Shown in pieces: positions 1 through 7,856 of a DNA stretch of 64,000 nt. The notes beneath the pieces were generated by a model. That model worked only from the letters and a program-made list of their open reading frames with translations, was not told the origin of the DNA and did no database searches. A program made the position numbers and the translations under genes. Every line of letters starts with the position of its first letter. Positions within the stretch are counted from its first letter, which is position 1. The stretch is taken from contig NZ_RHOX01000013.1 of assembly GCF_003946695.1 (NCBI RefSeq), positions 1 to 64,000 on the forward strand, in the 5' to 3' direction. This DNA is from Lapidilactobacillus bayanensis. Lineage in GTDB: Bacteria; Bacillota; Bacilli; Lactobacillales; Lactobacillaceae.

Positions 1-668
1 CCGCAATAGAAGGCCTTATCAGACTTTTGCTTGGTTACACCATCAATCTCATCAGGATTACCAAACTCAAGCACACCGCCATTATCATTAACCATAGCAA
101 CTAAACCGTTATCGGACTTCATTTTTGTTGTGATGATCGGATAAGTTGGATACGTGCCGCGGTTGTCGATATTAATCTTGCCTGTTTCATCTACTACTGC
201 CGTGGAGATATTGGTGGAATAAGAAACACCGTCGGGAATGAGAAAGCTAAACGTTGCGATTACCGAATTAGCACCAGGTGGTGGATCGGAAATACTTTGA
301 AGCGTTGCAATAAAGTAGCGGGTTGGATCATCATGGAAAGAGATCTGATGGTCTTGCCCACCCAATACATCATTTAATAAATGAAAGTCCTGCCGAAAAT
401 CAGCAGGGCTTCTTGCGTTAATTAAATATTTAACTGTGATTGTTGATGGTGTTCTTCGAACGTACTGTATCTTTTCACCATCAGAGATACCGACTTTCTT
501 GGTCGTTATTTCTTGTGACAACAACTCACGGCCAGTCACTTGAAGCGTCTGATAGTCTGCAACCAAATCCTCAAGATAGGTTCCATCAATCTTGAACGCC
601 TCAGCGGGATAGATTTTATTCTCTCCGGTTGCTGGTGTCGTATCAGTAAACGCATATAAACCTTTCAA
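1..668 (-). CDS. Distal tail protein (Dit-like), C-terminus cut by window edge
   Basis: Translating leftward from a TTG at 668, preceded by AAGGAGGG, gives an open frame to the edge that starts MKGLYAFTDTTPATGEN. It lies directly downstream of the tape measure gene, where siphoviruses carry the distal tail (Sipho_tail/Dit) protein that forms the hub joining tail tube and receptor-binding baseplate. Visible stretches such as FHLLNDVLGG and QISFHDDPTRYF fit the N-terminal Dit domain. The stop codon is not in the window, so length and any carbohydrate-binding insert cannot be judged. Confidence 0.8.
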   Translation of the reverse strand, partial: MKGLYAFTDTTPATGENKIYPAEAFKIDGTYLEDLVADYQTLQVTGRELLSQEITTKKVGISDGEKIQYVRRTPSTITVKYLINARSPADFRQDFHLLNDVLGGQDHQISFHDDPTRYFIATLQSISDPPPGANSVIATFSFLIPDGVSYSTNISTAVVDETGKINIDNRGTYPTYPIITTKMKSDNGLVAMVNDNGGVLEFGNPDEIDGVTKQKSDKAFYC

Positions 669-680
669 ATATATCCCTCC

Positions 681-3600
681 TTAGACGAGCCCTAATGGTC
701 GGCGATCAAGTCGTTGAATCCGATTGAGCTCTGACTGCATTGGCCGTGCTGTGACTTTAACGAACTCGTGACTATCAATGCTGACCGGTACTTCAATAAC
801 TAAGTTGCCTGATTGATTAATATCCATGTTCATGTTTGCTGTTGGAATAGCGGACGGTACTGCGTTGGATATAGTTTCAGCAATGTTATCAACGAAATGC
901 AACTTTGATTGGCTGTTAATGACATCATCAATCATATTGTTCATGGCCGTGACGGCGCTACCTGCATAGTCGCTAATACCCCCAGCAACACCAAGACTCA
1001 GATATTTACCAACCTCATCGCGCATTAATCTTGATGGTGAATGAATCTTAGCAACTTTCTTCGCCTGTGCATTAACCTTGGACACTAAGCTAGCCATTGC
1101 AGAGACAGCAGCGCCTGTGTTACCACGAATACCAGCAGCAACTCCAGCAGCCATCTGAGAACCTACGGACTTGAATGAAACACCTTTGGCTCCTGATTTA
1201 GCTGCACTAGCTAATGCCTTACCAGCTGAACGGGCAGAACCACTCTGACTTTTAACACCAGAAACATAGCTCTTACCATTCGAAGTACCGGCGGACTTAT
1301 GATCTGATTTCAGTTTCTTGACAGCATCAAGTCCGCCTTTACTCATGGCCTTACTTGCGGCTTTAGCAGCAGAATTCTGAGATTTAACACCTGATGTATA
1401 GCCCTTACCATTAGACTCGCCAGCATTCTTGTAGTCTGATTTCTTAGACTTGAGCCCATCTGCACCGGATTTAGCCATTTCCTGCGCGGCTACCTTGGTC
1501 TTGCTTTTGCCGTTCTTAATTTCTTTGATGTAGGCATCTGCATTATTCTTACCGGACTTCTTGTGTTTATCCCTGTCATTGGCTCCATAGGCTGACTGGG
1601 TTGCTAGATATTTACCAGCGCCCTTGAAATCTCCGGACTTCAAGGCTTGAATAAACTTATTCTTACCGTCGCTACCTTTTTTAAACATACCGGGCGGCAA
1701 GGTATTAAGCCCTGCTGTACCGTCTTTAGAAATAGCTGCAGCAACTTGACTAACTGTCGCTTTACCAGTTGATAACGCTTGGACTAAGTTAGTAACACCC
1801 TTAGTACCTGATTTTTGTAATGTTAGCGCAAAGGCTTGCATTTGTTGGCCAGTGTTACCGTTCATCTGAACAAATGAAGCATACATAGAACCCAGCTGGG
1901 TAGTTGTAACATTACCCATCTGCTCTAGACCCATTGACCAAATTTGATAATCTAACTTGCGACCATTGGCAATAACCTGGTTGGTTTGCGTACCGAAATT
2001 CTGCTGTTCGGCCAGTAATTGCTGATCTTTAGTTTGTAACGCGCTAAGCTCCTGTTGCATTTGAGCCTTAGACGTTACATCTTTTTCAGCGGCGATCTTA
2101 GCCTTGAGCTGTTTCTCTTGTTCAGCATTCTGTTGAACCATTGTAGTTTGCTGTGCAAAGTTTGACTGTAGGGTTGTTAATGTTGCTTGCCAGTCTTCAG
2201 CGTTCAGCTTTTGACCATTTTGTAGTCGTGATAATTGGGCTTGCGTATAGATTTGATTCTGTTCAAGTAACTTAGCTTTAATCTGATTGTTTTGATCAGT
2301 TAAGACCTTGACCTGATCAGCGGTCATCTTAGTACCATCAGTGAACTTCTTAGCCGCTAATTGCCGGTCAAGGTCAGCACTGATGTTAACTAGGTTCTGC
2401 CCGTTCCTTTGAGTTGCAGCTGCTAATTTCGCATTAGCTTCGTTAATAGCTTTAACTCGTTCATCACCGGTCTTTTTATCAGCAGCAGTCATTGCTTTAG
2501 AATACTTATCTGACGCCTTTTGAGCATTGTCCTGGTACTGCGTGAGCGTGTTGTTAGTGTCAGTTAAGAACTTCTTAGTCTTAGCTGAAACGCCGTCAGT
2601 GTCGATTAATTGACTGAAATCAGCCTTAGAATTCTCAAGTTCGGCCTTCATACCCTTAACCGAATTACTGACATCCTTTACAGCTACACTTGCTGCTTTA
2701 GATGACTCTTGAGCTTGCTTAGCGCCCTTACCAAACTGCTGGAAGCCTTTAACTGCGGAACTACCAGCGTCAACAAAGGCTTGCTTCATGTCGCCGATAG
2801 ACTGTCCAGCATCGTCGATGGCAGCGCCAGCCTTTTTCATGGACTTCGCGCCATCGTCACCGCCGGGGATCATCTTTTTGAATAATCCATCTAGGCCATA
2901 GAAGGCCGCTTGTGCAACTTTTGCGATTGCGGCTACTGCATCAACAACTAATCGAATGGCCGTTGCTAGTCCAATAGCTGCGGCGGCTAGGGCTACAATA
3001 ATACCCACGCCAACTACTTTAAAGATGTTACCAATCAGGGTGCCAATTGGTTTCAGAGCTTCGCCAATCGCATTTATTGATGGCTTCATGCTCTCGAAAA
3101 TTCCTTTAATGCTTCCGACTACTGAACTGACAACACCACGAATATTGCCAAAGTTACTTGCCCATGCCGCATAAACCGCTGCGGCCGCCAATGCAACTGC
3201 GGCGGCTACAACAACCAATGGACCGAGTGCACCTGCTAAGGCCGCAGCTTGAGCTGGTGTTGCTCCCAACGTGGTTAACATTGGCTTAAGTCCAGCAGTT
3301 ACTGCATTTCCAGCGGAGGCCTGCATTTTGCCCATTCCTGCTGCTAATTTACCTAATGAACCCAGTGGATGGGTTGCGGCATTAACCAAAGTTGAACCGA
3401 GTTGCTTCGCCTTGCCACCGGTGGTCGTAAACGCACCACCAAGTCGTGACATAATGCTTGGCCCACCCTTGAGACTTGTTAAAAAGCCCTTTGTGCTGAC
3501 TGTTAAATTCTTTACTGCGCCCAGTGGCTTAACATAGGCCAATTTCATCAGAGAGCCAGCTTTAGTCGCCATAGAGCCTGTCATACTTAGGCCTGTTTTA

Positions 3601-4976
3601 ACAAGTTCTAGGTCAGCCTGCATGGTCTGAAGTGTCTTGATGGTCTTACCACCAGCCGCGCCAAGGCCCTTAAAAGCTTCTAATGCAATCAACGGCGGAA
3701 CAACCATCTTGAGCGCATTAGCGACTTGGTCAATAGATGGTGCCTGTTTGGCCATAGATTCAAAGCCTCTACCGACCTTTTCAGCAAAGCCACTGATTGT
3801 TCCTTGGTTAGCTGAAATAAAGTTAGTCAGCTTGCCAACCGCGTCAGTCGCAACGTCAACACCTTTTCGAAGTGAACCCGCTAAAGCTTGTTCAACCACG
3901 ATTGATAAGGACTCAAGAGAACCACCAAACTGTTCAATAGAAGACTTCAAGTTGTTCTGCATTTCAGTAGCCATTTTAGCTGCTGCACCATCTGAATTTT
4001 TCAATTCATTGGTTAACTTAGACAACTTGCCTGCTTGAGCAGAAAGCAGGACGTTCATTGCACGCCCACCTTGTACACCGTAAATCTGCGCTAGGTAGAA
4101 CTGCTTTTGCTTATCAGTCATACCAGACAACTTGCCACGTAACTCCTCAACTTGAGTCGCGAGTGGCTTCATCTTGCCAGCCGAGTCGTAAGCATTAAAG
4201 CCCAGTTTCTTCATAGCGGCCTGAGCCGTGTCGCTTGGGTTTTGGAGTTTAGTTAAGGCCATAGCCAAGTTGGAACCGGCCATAGAGCCTTTAATACCAG
4301 CGTCTGACATGATACCAACGGCCGCGGCAGTTTCTTCAAGACCTAAGCCAGCGGCATGAGCCTGAGGTGCAACCATCTTTAGTGCTTCACCCATATCGCC
4401 AGCTTCAGCGTTGGTCCTTGCCGCGGCTTCCGCGAATACGTCAGAAACATGACCGGCGCTACTTGCTTCTAGTCCAAAGCCACGCAAAGCCGTTGCCGCG
4501 TTTTCAGCAGCTAAGCCAACATCACCGCCAGATACGGCGGCAAGGTTCAAAACACCTGGCATGGCCTTCATAATCTCGTTAGCATTAAAACCAGCAGAAC
4601 CCAAGTTCTCCATGCCTTCGGCGGCTTCTTTGGCACTAAAGGCTGTATCAGCACCCAACTGAATAGCTTGGGCGTTCAGCTCTTTCATCTGACCCTTAGT
4701 GGCACCGGAAATAGCACCAACACGACTCATTTGTGCGTCGAAGTCCATACCAGTTTTAACCGCCGCAATACCCATACTGGCTACGGCAACAGCACCAACC
4801 TTCATGGCCTTAGAGACAATCGACGAGGACTTCTCTACTGCTTTATCAGAGCCCATAGCGCTTTTTTGCATAGCTGAATTAAAGTTCTTGTACTCTTCGC
4901 GCGCTGACCTGAAACCCGCAATGAACTGGCCCACATCAGCGCTTAATTTGGCTTTAACCGAATAATCTTCACTCAT
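681..4976 (-). CDS. Phage tail tape measure protein
   Basis: This 1431-residue protein is the longest phage gene. The N-terminal third, with the run KTGMDFDAQMSRVGAISGAT, matches the TP901 tape measure core; these proteins set tail length and are ejected with the DNA. Hydrophobic segments near residues 575-610 and 655-685 are alanine/valine rich, typical for membrane insertion. A Lys/Gln/Asn-rich coiled section follows. Around residues 1150-1265 there are about three related 40-residue blocks built on K-S-GADGLK...SNGK-Y-SGVKSQ. The ATG overlaps the preceding chaperone frame by 8 bp and has an AGGAGG site upstream. Tail length would be roughly 1.5 A per residue by family knowledge. Confidence 0.95.
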   Translation of the reverse strand: MSEDYSVKAKLSADVGQFIAGFRSAREEYKNFNSAMQKSAMGSDKAVEKSSSIVSKAMKVGAVAVASMGIAAVKTGMDFDAQMSRVGAISGATKGQMKELNAQAIQLGADTAFSAKEAAEGMENLGSAGFNANEIMKAMPGVLNLAAVSGGDVGLAAENAATALRGFGLEASSAGHVSDVFAEAAARTNAEAGDMGEALKMVAPQAHAAGLGLEETAAAVGIMSDAGIKGSMAGSNLAMALTKLQNPSDTAQAAMKKLGFNAYDSAGKMKPLATQVEELRGKLSGMTDKQKQFYLAQIYGVQGGRAMNVLLSAQAGKLSKLTNELKNSDGAAAKMATEMQNNLKSSIEQFGGSLESLSIVVEQALAGSLRKGVDVATDAVGKLTNFISANQGTISGFAEKVGRGFESMAKQAPSIDQVANALKMVVPPLIALEAFKGLGAAGGKTIKTLQTMQADLELVKTGLSMTGSMATKAGSLMKLAYVKPLGAVKNLTVSTKGFLTSLKGGPSIMSRLGGAFTTTGGKAKQLGSTLVNAATHPLGSLGKLAAGMGKMQASAGNAVTAGLKPMLTTLGATPAQAAALAGALGPLVVVAAAVALAAAAVYAAWASNFGNIRGVVSSVVGSIKGIFESMKPSINAIGEALKPIGTLIGNIFKVVGVGIIVALAAAAIGLATAIRLVVDAVAAIAKVAQAAFYGLDGLFKKMIPGGDDGAKSMKKAGAAIDDAGQSIGDMKQAFVDAGSSAVKGFQQFGKGAKQAQESSKAASVAVKDVSNSVKGMKAELENSKADFSQLIDTDGVSAKTKKFLTDTNNTLTQYQDNAQKASDKYSKAMTAADKKTGDERVKAINEANAKLAAATQRNGQNLVNISADLDRQLAAKKFTDGTKMTADQVKVLTDQNNQIKAKLLEQNQIYTQAQLSRLQNGQKLNAEDWQATLTTLQSNFAQQTTMVQQNAEQEKQLKAKIAAEKDVTSKAQMQQELSALQTKDQQLLAEQQNFGTQTNQVIANGRKLDYQIWSMGLEQMGNVTTTQLGSMYASFVQMNGNTGQQMQAFALTLQKSGTKGVTNLVQALSTGKATVSQVAAAISKDGTAGLNTLPPGMFKKGSDGKNKFIQALKSGDFKGAGKYLATQSAYGANDRDKHKKSGKNNADAYIKEIKNGKSKTKVAAQEMAKSGADGLKSKKSDYKNAGESNGKGYTSGVKSQNSAAKAASKAMSKGGLDAVKKLKSDHKSAGTSNGKSYVSGVKSQSGSARSAGKALASAAKSGAKGVSFKSVGSQMAAGVAAGIRGNTGAAVSAMASLVSKVNAQAKKVAKIHSPSRLMRDEVGKYLSLGVAGGISDYAGSAVTAMNNMIDDVINSQSKLHFVDNIAETISNAVPSAIPTANMNMDINQSGNLVIEVPVSIDSHEFVKVTARPMQSELNRIQRLDRRPLGLV

Positions 4977-5283
4977 TCTTTAACCTCCTTTCGTGAAATT
5001 TTCGTAGCCTCTTCGCAATGCGAACCAAGTCCTGATCCATTTCAGATTCTGGCTTAGCCTTTGTCTGATTGAGAAACTTATTCTCAAGCTCTTTATAGTC
5101 AAAGAATGATTTGAAATTGGGGTAGGTGTACGTGCCATCTTCCTCAACAGAATTAACAACATGACTAGCCCAGGCCTGTTGATGAATAATCAGCGCCTGG
5201 TCAATCTTTCGTAGACTGAAGGCTTGCATGCGAAGGTGGTACTCAACAATCGTCATCTGTTCAATCTCTTGCATGTTCGTCAT
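4969..5283 (-). CDS. Tail assembly chaperone, second frame (T part), likely made by -1 frameshift
   Basis: The 104-codon frame sits between the first tail chaperone and the tape measure gene, the position of the T part of the lambda gpG-GT pair. It lies in the -1 frame relative to the upstream gene. That -1 frame stays open without stop back through the end of the upstream gene. The ATG at 5283 has no good Shine-Dalgarno sequence (upstream is TGAGATATCTCGAC), so independent initiation looks weak. The likely product is a fusion that contacts the tape measure protein during tail assembly and is absent from the virion. Independent translation remains possible. Confidence 0.7.
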   Translation of the reverse strand: MTNMQEIEQMTIVEYHLRMQAFSLRKIDQALIIHQQAWASHVVNSVEEDGTYTYPNFKSFFDYKELENKFLNQTKAKPESEMDQDLVRIAKRLRKFHERRLKNE

Positions 5284-5309
5284 GTCGAGATATCTCAGAC
5301 AGTTTAGTT

Positions 5310-5714
5310 TTATTTCTTGGTAGGTTTCTTTGGAGCTTTCTCTTCTGCGGCTTCGTCCGGATTGGCTAAAGCTGCTAGGTTCTTCTTGTACGTAAGAACT
5401 CGCTTCTTCGTCATAGGCTGCCGCTCTAAGTTTTTTACTAATTCATCACACATGTCTGTGACATTCTTGTCGGTAAGTGTCTCAAAGTAGTTATCAAAAT
5501 CGCCGTCGGTAAAAGTAATTTGAGTTGCTAATGCTGCGGCAATAACATCATTCAAAATAACTAAGTCACCAGCCTGTAATTTATACCAAGCATTTTCTAG
5601 ACCCGCACCGAAGGGAACCGAGGCTTCACCAAACCAGTACTTCTTGTCTAGTTCTCGAATAAAACGAACCCCAAAATAAAGTTGATACTCCTTGCCATTT
5701 AAAGTAATTTTCAT
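5310..5714 (-). CDS. Tail assembly chaperone (G-like)
   Basis: This 134-residue protein follows the tail tube gene and precedes the tape measure gene. The start MKITLNGKEYQLYFGVRFIRELD is typical of the phage TAC family in Gram-positive siphoviruses. The C-terminus is a Lys/Pro/Glu-rich linker (EEKAPKKPTKK), as expected where a frameshift extends the protein. It likely coats the tape measure before the tube polymerises. The start has a GGAGAAA site. Confidence 0.8.
   Translation of the reverse strand: MKITLNGKEYQLYFGVRFIRELDKKYWFGEASVPFGAGLENAWYKLQAGDLVILNDVIAAALATQITFTDGDFDNYFETLTDKNVTDMCDELVKNLERQPMTKKRVLTYKKNLAALANPDEAAEEKAPKKPTKK
5328..5334 (-). promoter_or_regulatory. Possible -1 slip site TCCAAAG in the tail chaperone gene
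   Basis: On the minus strand the reading frame passes T CCA AAG shortly before the stop of the G-like frame. The A-site part (AAAG) could re-pair after a -1 slip, as in lambda GGGAAAG, but the P-site part would mismatch. The downstream -1 frame is open into the T frame. No other better heptamer was seen. The site is inferred from layout more than from the motif. Confidence 0.3.
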
Positions 5715-5732
5715 GAGATTTCTCCTTTTTTA

Positions 5733-5782
5733 GAAAAAATAAAAAGCCGCCCTTTCGTACTGTGTATTTCATAGGCGACTTT
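5733..5782 (-). terminator. Intrinsic terminator after the tail tube gene
   Basis: On the minus strand an 8-bp stem (AAGTCGCC with GGCGGCTT, one G-T pair) is followed by a T-rich run read as TTTTATTTTTT. It lies just after the stop of the major tail gene. Such a partial stop would keep tube protein expression high relative to the chaperones. Confidence 0.75.
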
Positions 5783-5790
5783 GTTTGGTA

Positions 5791-6303
5791 CTATCCAGCT
5801 GGAGTTTCTACAACTTTTGTTGTGTCTTGGAATGCGTATTGAATTTCAGATTCTTGATCGGCAGTTAATGTTGCTTCGCCATCTTGTGGAATTTGATCAA
5901 TATTCATTTCAGTCTTCAATTCAACCAACTTACCAACTTCGGCTGGAACTTCCCAAGATTGTAAGTAGCCCCGCATATATTTAGCAACATATTTGCCAGG
6001 CATATCTGCAACAGGTTGGCTTAAATCAATTTCCCAAACTTCCAACAATTCAGAATGTAGAACGGCTTGTTCTAGCATTTTGTTGACGGGATCAACGGAA
6101 GAAATTGCATTGATTTCAATTGTTGATACGGGCGTGGCTGGAGAGTTGATTGAACCATCTTTTGTATCTGTTGAGTCAGACTTGGCTTCATACTTCAATG
6201 TATGTGAAGTCTGTAGGGCTAACTTAGCAGCATTAGCTTGAGTTCGTTGACTGTATAAACGGAACATCAAGATCTTGTCTTTACCATAAATTGCATTTGC
6301 CAT
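5791..6303 (-). CDS. Major tail (tube) protein, TP901-1 family
   Basis: The 170-residue protein MANAIYGKDKILMFRLYSQR resembles the TP901-1 major tail protein family. It is placed after the tail terminator gene and before the chaperones, the usual order. It polymerises into the non-contractile tail tube. A good terminator follows directly. No slippery sequence or open extension was seen at its 3' end, so a second tail protein form is not predicted here. Confidence 0.9.
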   Translation of the reverse strand: MANAIYGKDKILMFRLYSQRTQANAAKLALQTSHTLKYEAKSDSTDTKDGSINSPATPVSTIEINAISSVDPVNKMLEQAVLHSELLEVWEIDLSQPVADMPGKYVAKYMRGYLQSWEVPAEVGKLVELKTEMNIDQIPQDGEATLTADQESEIQYAFQDTTKVVETPAG

Positions 6304-6306
6304 TTA

Positions 6307-6702
6307 TTAATTACCTCTTTCATCTTGATAATAAGAAAACTCCATGGTTAAGATTCCATGGATCAGTGTTTCAGTTTGATTTGGTTTTTCTTCAATCATA
6401 TCCGTGTTGACTTGATTGGCAGAATATTGACTGTCTTTCATGAAACGAGCCGCCAGCCTTATGTTTCGAAGGAGGTCCGTTGTCCCTTTACGGTCATCAG
6501 CCAAGCCATAGATATGAATTGTCTGTTGTAATGTGCCTACACTTGATAGCTTGTCCTTAGTTAGACCTGATTGGTCAAACTGTTCACCAATATAAATGAA
6601 CGGATAGCCGACATCACCTGGTAGCTTCGTATAGACCTTATTAGTGAAACGTAGGCACAGCTTAAATGTGTCATCATAAATCAGTTGCGAAATGTCTTTC
6701 AC
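6307..6702 (-). CDS. Tail terminator / tail component (DUF3168-like)
   Basis: A 131-residue protein in the connector cluster, between the HK97 gp10-like gene and the tail tube gene. This is the normal position for the tail terminator, which caps the tube and joins it to the head. Length and context fit the DUF3168/DUF806 type families; the exact family is inferred. Its start overlaps the upstream gene by 4 bp, showing translational coupling. Confidence 0.7.
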   Translation of the reverse strand: MKDISQLIYDDTFKLCLRFTNKVYTKLPGDVGYPFIYIGEQFDQSGLTKDKLSSVGTLQQTIHIYGLADDRKGTTDLLRNIRLAARFMKDSQYSANQVNTDMIEEKPNQTETLIHGILTMEFSYYQDERGN

Positions 6703-7043
6703 TTCTTAGCCACCTCGTACATAGCTTTCCGGAACTTAGGCACCTGCTCATAATAGGCTGGTCGTAAATGGGGCTTACCAGGCTGATAACGAGTGCCATA
6801 TTCTTGATATGGATCGTAGTCTGCCTCCGCACCAACCTCGCCAACAATGCTTGTTCCTTCTTGGCCTGTTTTCTGATAAATGCTACGTTTCAAGGTTCCC
6901 GTATCCACGGGAGCTCGACGTTGCGCGCCTTCCTGCAATTCTGCAATATTGGCCTTAACCACGTCCTCAACCTTGGGTAACATAGACACCTTTCGTTGTA
7001 ACATCTCATCTAGTTCGCGGTTGAATTCTAGAGTTAAACCCAT
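6699..7043 (-). CDS. HK97 gp10-family head-tail protein
   Basis: The 114-residue protein contains RAPVDTGTLKRSIY and ...DYDPYQEYGTRYQPGKPHLRPAYY. These are the hallmark motifs of the HK97 gp10 / phage minor tail completion family: a VDTG-L stretch, then E-GT, P-RPA. It acts in head-tail joining. It lies 1 bp from the head closure gene upstream and overlaps the next gene by 4 bp. Confidence 0.9.
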   Translation of the reverse strand: MGLTLEFNRELDEMLQRKVSMLPKVEDVVKANIAELQEGAQRRAPVDTGTLKRSIYQKTGQEGTSIVGEVGAEADYDPYQEYGTRYQPGKPHLRPAYYEQVPKFRKAMYEVAKK

Positions 7044-7346
7044 TTATGAATCACCTCGCATATAGATTATCTGACGGGTGCCAGAAATTGTTTGATTGAT
7101 AAAGAAATACTTCTTACCATCAATCTTTGCATGATCATACTCACCTAAATAGGGCTGTTTCATATGAACAATTTTCTGGTTAACGCCTTGATCGCTGATC
7201 AAAGTTTCGCTTTTCTCCTTAACAGGCTTGGTAATCCTTGCCATTCGAACTGTTTCAACTGGCAAATCTGAAACCATTCCCCCAACGTCCGGATCATAAT
7301 GATCTTTAGGCTTAGATACGAATGTAATCTTATCTGTGTATCTCAT
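7044..7346 (-). CDS. Head closure / head-tail adaptor protein
   Basis: This 100-residue, beta-rich protein begins MRYTDKITFVSK and sits second after the connector gene, where SPP1 gp16-like head closure proteins are found. The family forms a ring below the portal and connector that retains DNA. It overlaps the preceding connector gene by 4 bp. Assignment rests on length, order and the start motif typical of phage head-tail joining proteins. Confidence 0.8.
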   Translation of the reverse strand: MRYTDKITFVSKPKDHYDPDVGGMVSDLPVETVRMARITKPVKEKSETLISDQGVNQKIVHMKQPYLGEYDHAKIDGKKYFFINQTISGTRQIIYMRGDS

Positions 7347-7672
7347 AAGAACCGCACCCTGTGAGCATTCTCCGCATTATTCTTGCTAATCCAGTCTTCA
7401 ATATCAGAAGCAAAAGGCGCTAAATCATCAGTCTGCCAAGTTGCGCTTACTTCGTTTTCAGTAGCAGAAGTCTTACCCTCATCATTAATTCGATTAAAGC
7501 GACTAATGCTTGCCTCCACAACGATGTATTGCAACTCATCAGGCACATAATCTTTACCAATCTTGGACGCCAAACGCGATTCAATTAGACTAATCACTGT
7601 GTTTAGTGACGTATCTTGATCGGTATTATCAATTCCAAGCAATGTTTTGATTTGTTCTAACGATGCAGCCAT
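7343..7672 (-). CDS. Head-tail connector protein (gp6/gp15-like)
   Basis: A helical 109-residue protein starting MAASLEQIKTLLGI and containing ISLIESRLASKIG, as in the phage connector family (HK97 gp6, SPP1 gp15). It is the first gene after the capsid. AGAGGTGAT precedes the ATG. It docks under the portal as a 12-13-mer ring by family knowledge. Confidence 0.85.
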   Translation of the reverse strand: MAASLEQIKTLLGIDNTDQDTSLNTVISLIESRLASKIGKDYVPDELQYIVVEASISRFNRINDEGKTSATENEVSATWQTDDLAPFASDIEDWISKNNAENAHRVRFL

Positions 7673-7682
7673 TAGATCACCT

Positions 7683-7850
7683 CTATTCTGCTGGAACTAA
7701 CGCAAGCAAGTCAGCCTTTAACGTCACACCATCATGTTTAATACTGTGCGCGTCTAACCACGCTGTAATTTCAGCAACAGTCTGTGCATCAGTCGGCTTT
7801 ACATTGCCATTAGGGTCAAAGCCGCCACCCTCAGCTGGTGGCGTTACGCT
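7683..7850 (-). CDS. Frameshift-encoded C-terminal extension of the capsid protein (HeH/LEM-like)
   Basis: A 55-codon frame lies between the capsid and connector genes, in the -1 frame relative to the capsid gene. It has no ATG, GTG or TTG near its beginning; the only in-frame GTG is about 40 codons in. It would be read only if ribosomes slip at the capsid 3' end. The encoded tail begins SVTPPAEGGGFDPNG, a flexible linker, then TVAEITAWLDAHSI...LKADLLALV, which resembles a HeH/LEM small helical domain. The predicted long capsid form is 354 residues instead of 300. In other phages such tails decorate some capsid subunits; the function here is unknown. Confidence 0.75.
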   Translation of the reverse strand, partial: SVTPPAEGGGFDPNGNVKPTDAQTVAEITAWLDAHSIKHDGVTLKADLLALVPAE

Positions 7851-7856
7851 TTTGGG
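7823..7856 (-). promoter_or_regulatory. Programmed -1 frameshift signal at the end of the capsid gene
   Basis: On the minus strand the last codons read GCC CCA AAA GCG TAA. The heptamer C CCA AAA (7856-7850) is a perfect X XXY YYZ slippery site. After a 6-nt spacer there is a hairpin with a perfect 7-bp stem (CGCCACC 7843-7837 with GGTGGCG 7829-7823) and a 7-nt loop. A -1 slip leads into an open frame of 55 codons. Heptamer, spacing and stem all fit the canonical design. Confidence 0.85.

Noticed and set aside
2956-4038. Several plus-strand frames across the tape measure gene
   Set aside because: They are mirror frames of an Ala-rich coding region with no ribosome sites.
5715-6303. Frameshift extension of the major tail protein
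   Set aside because: No slippery heptamer at the end and a terminator follows at once.
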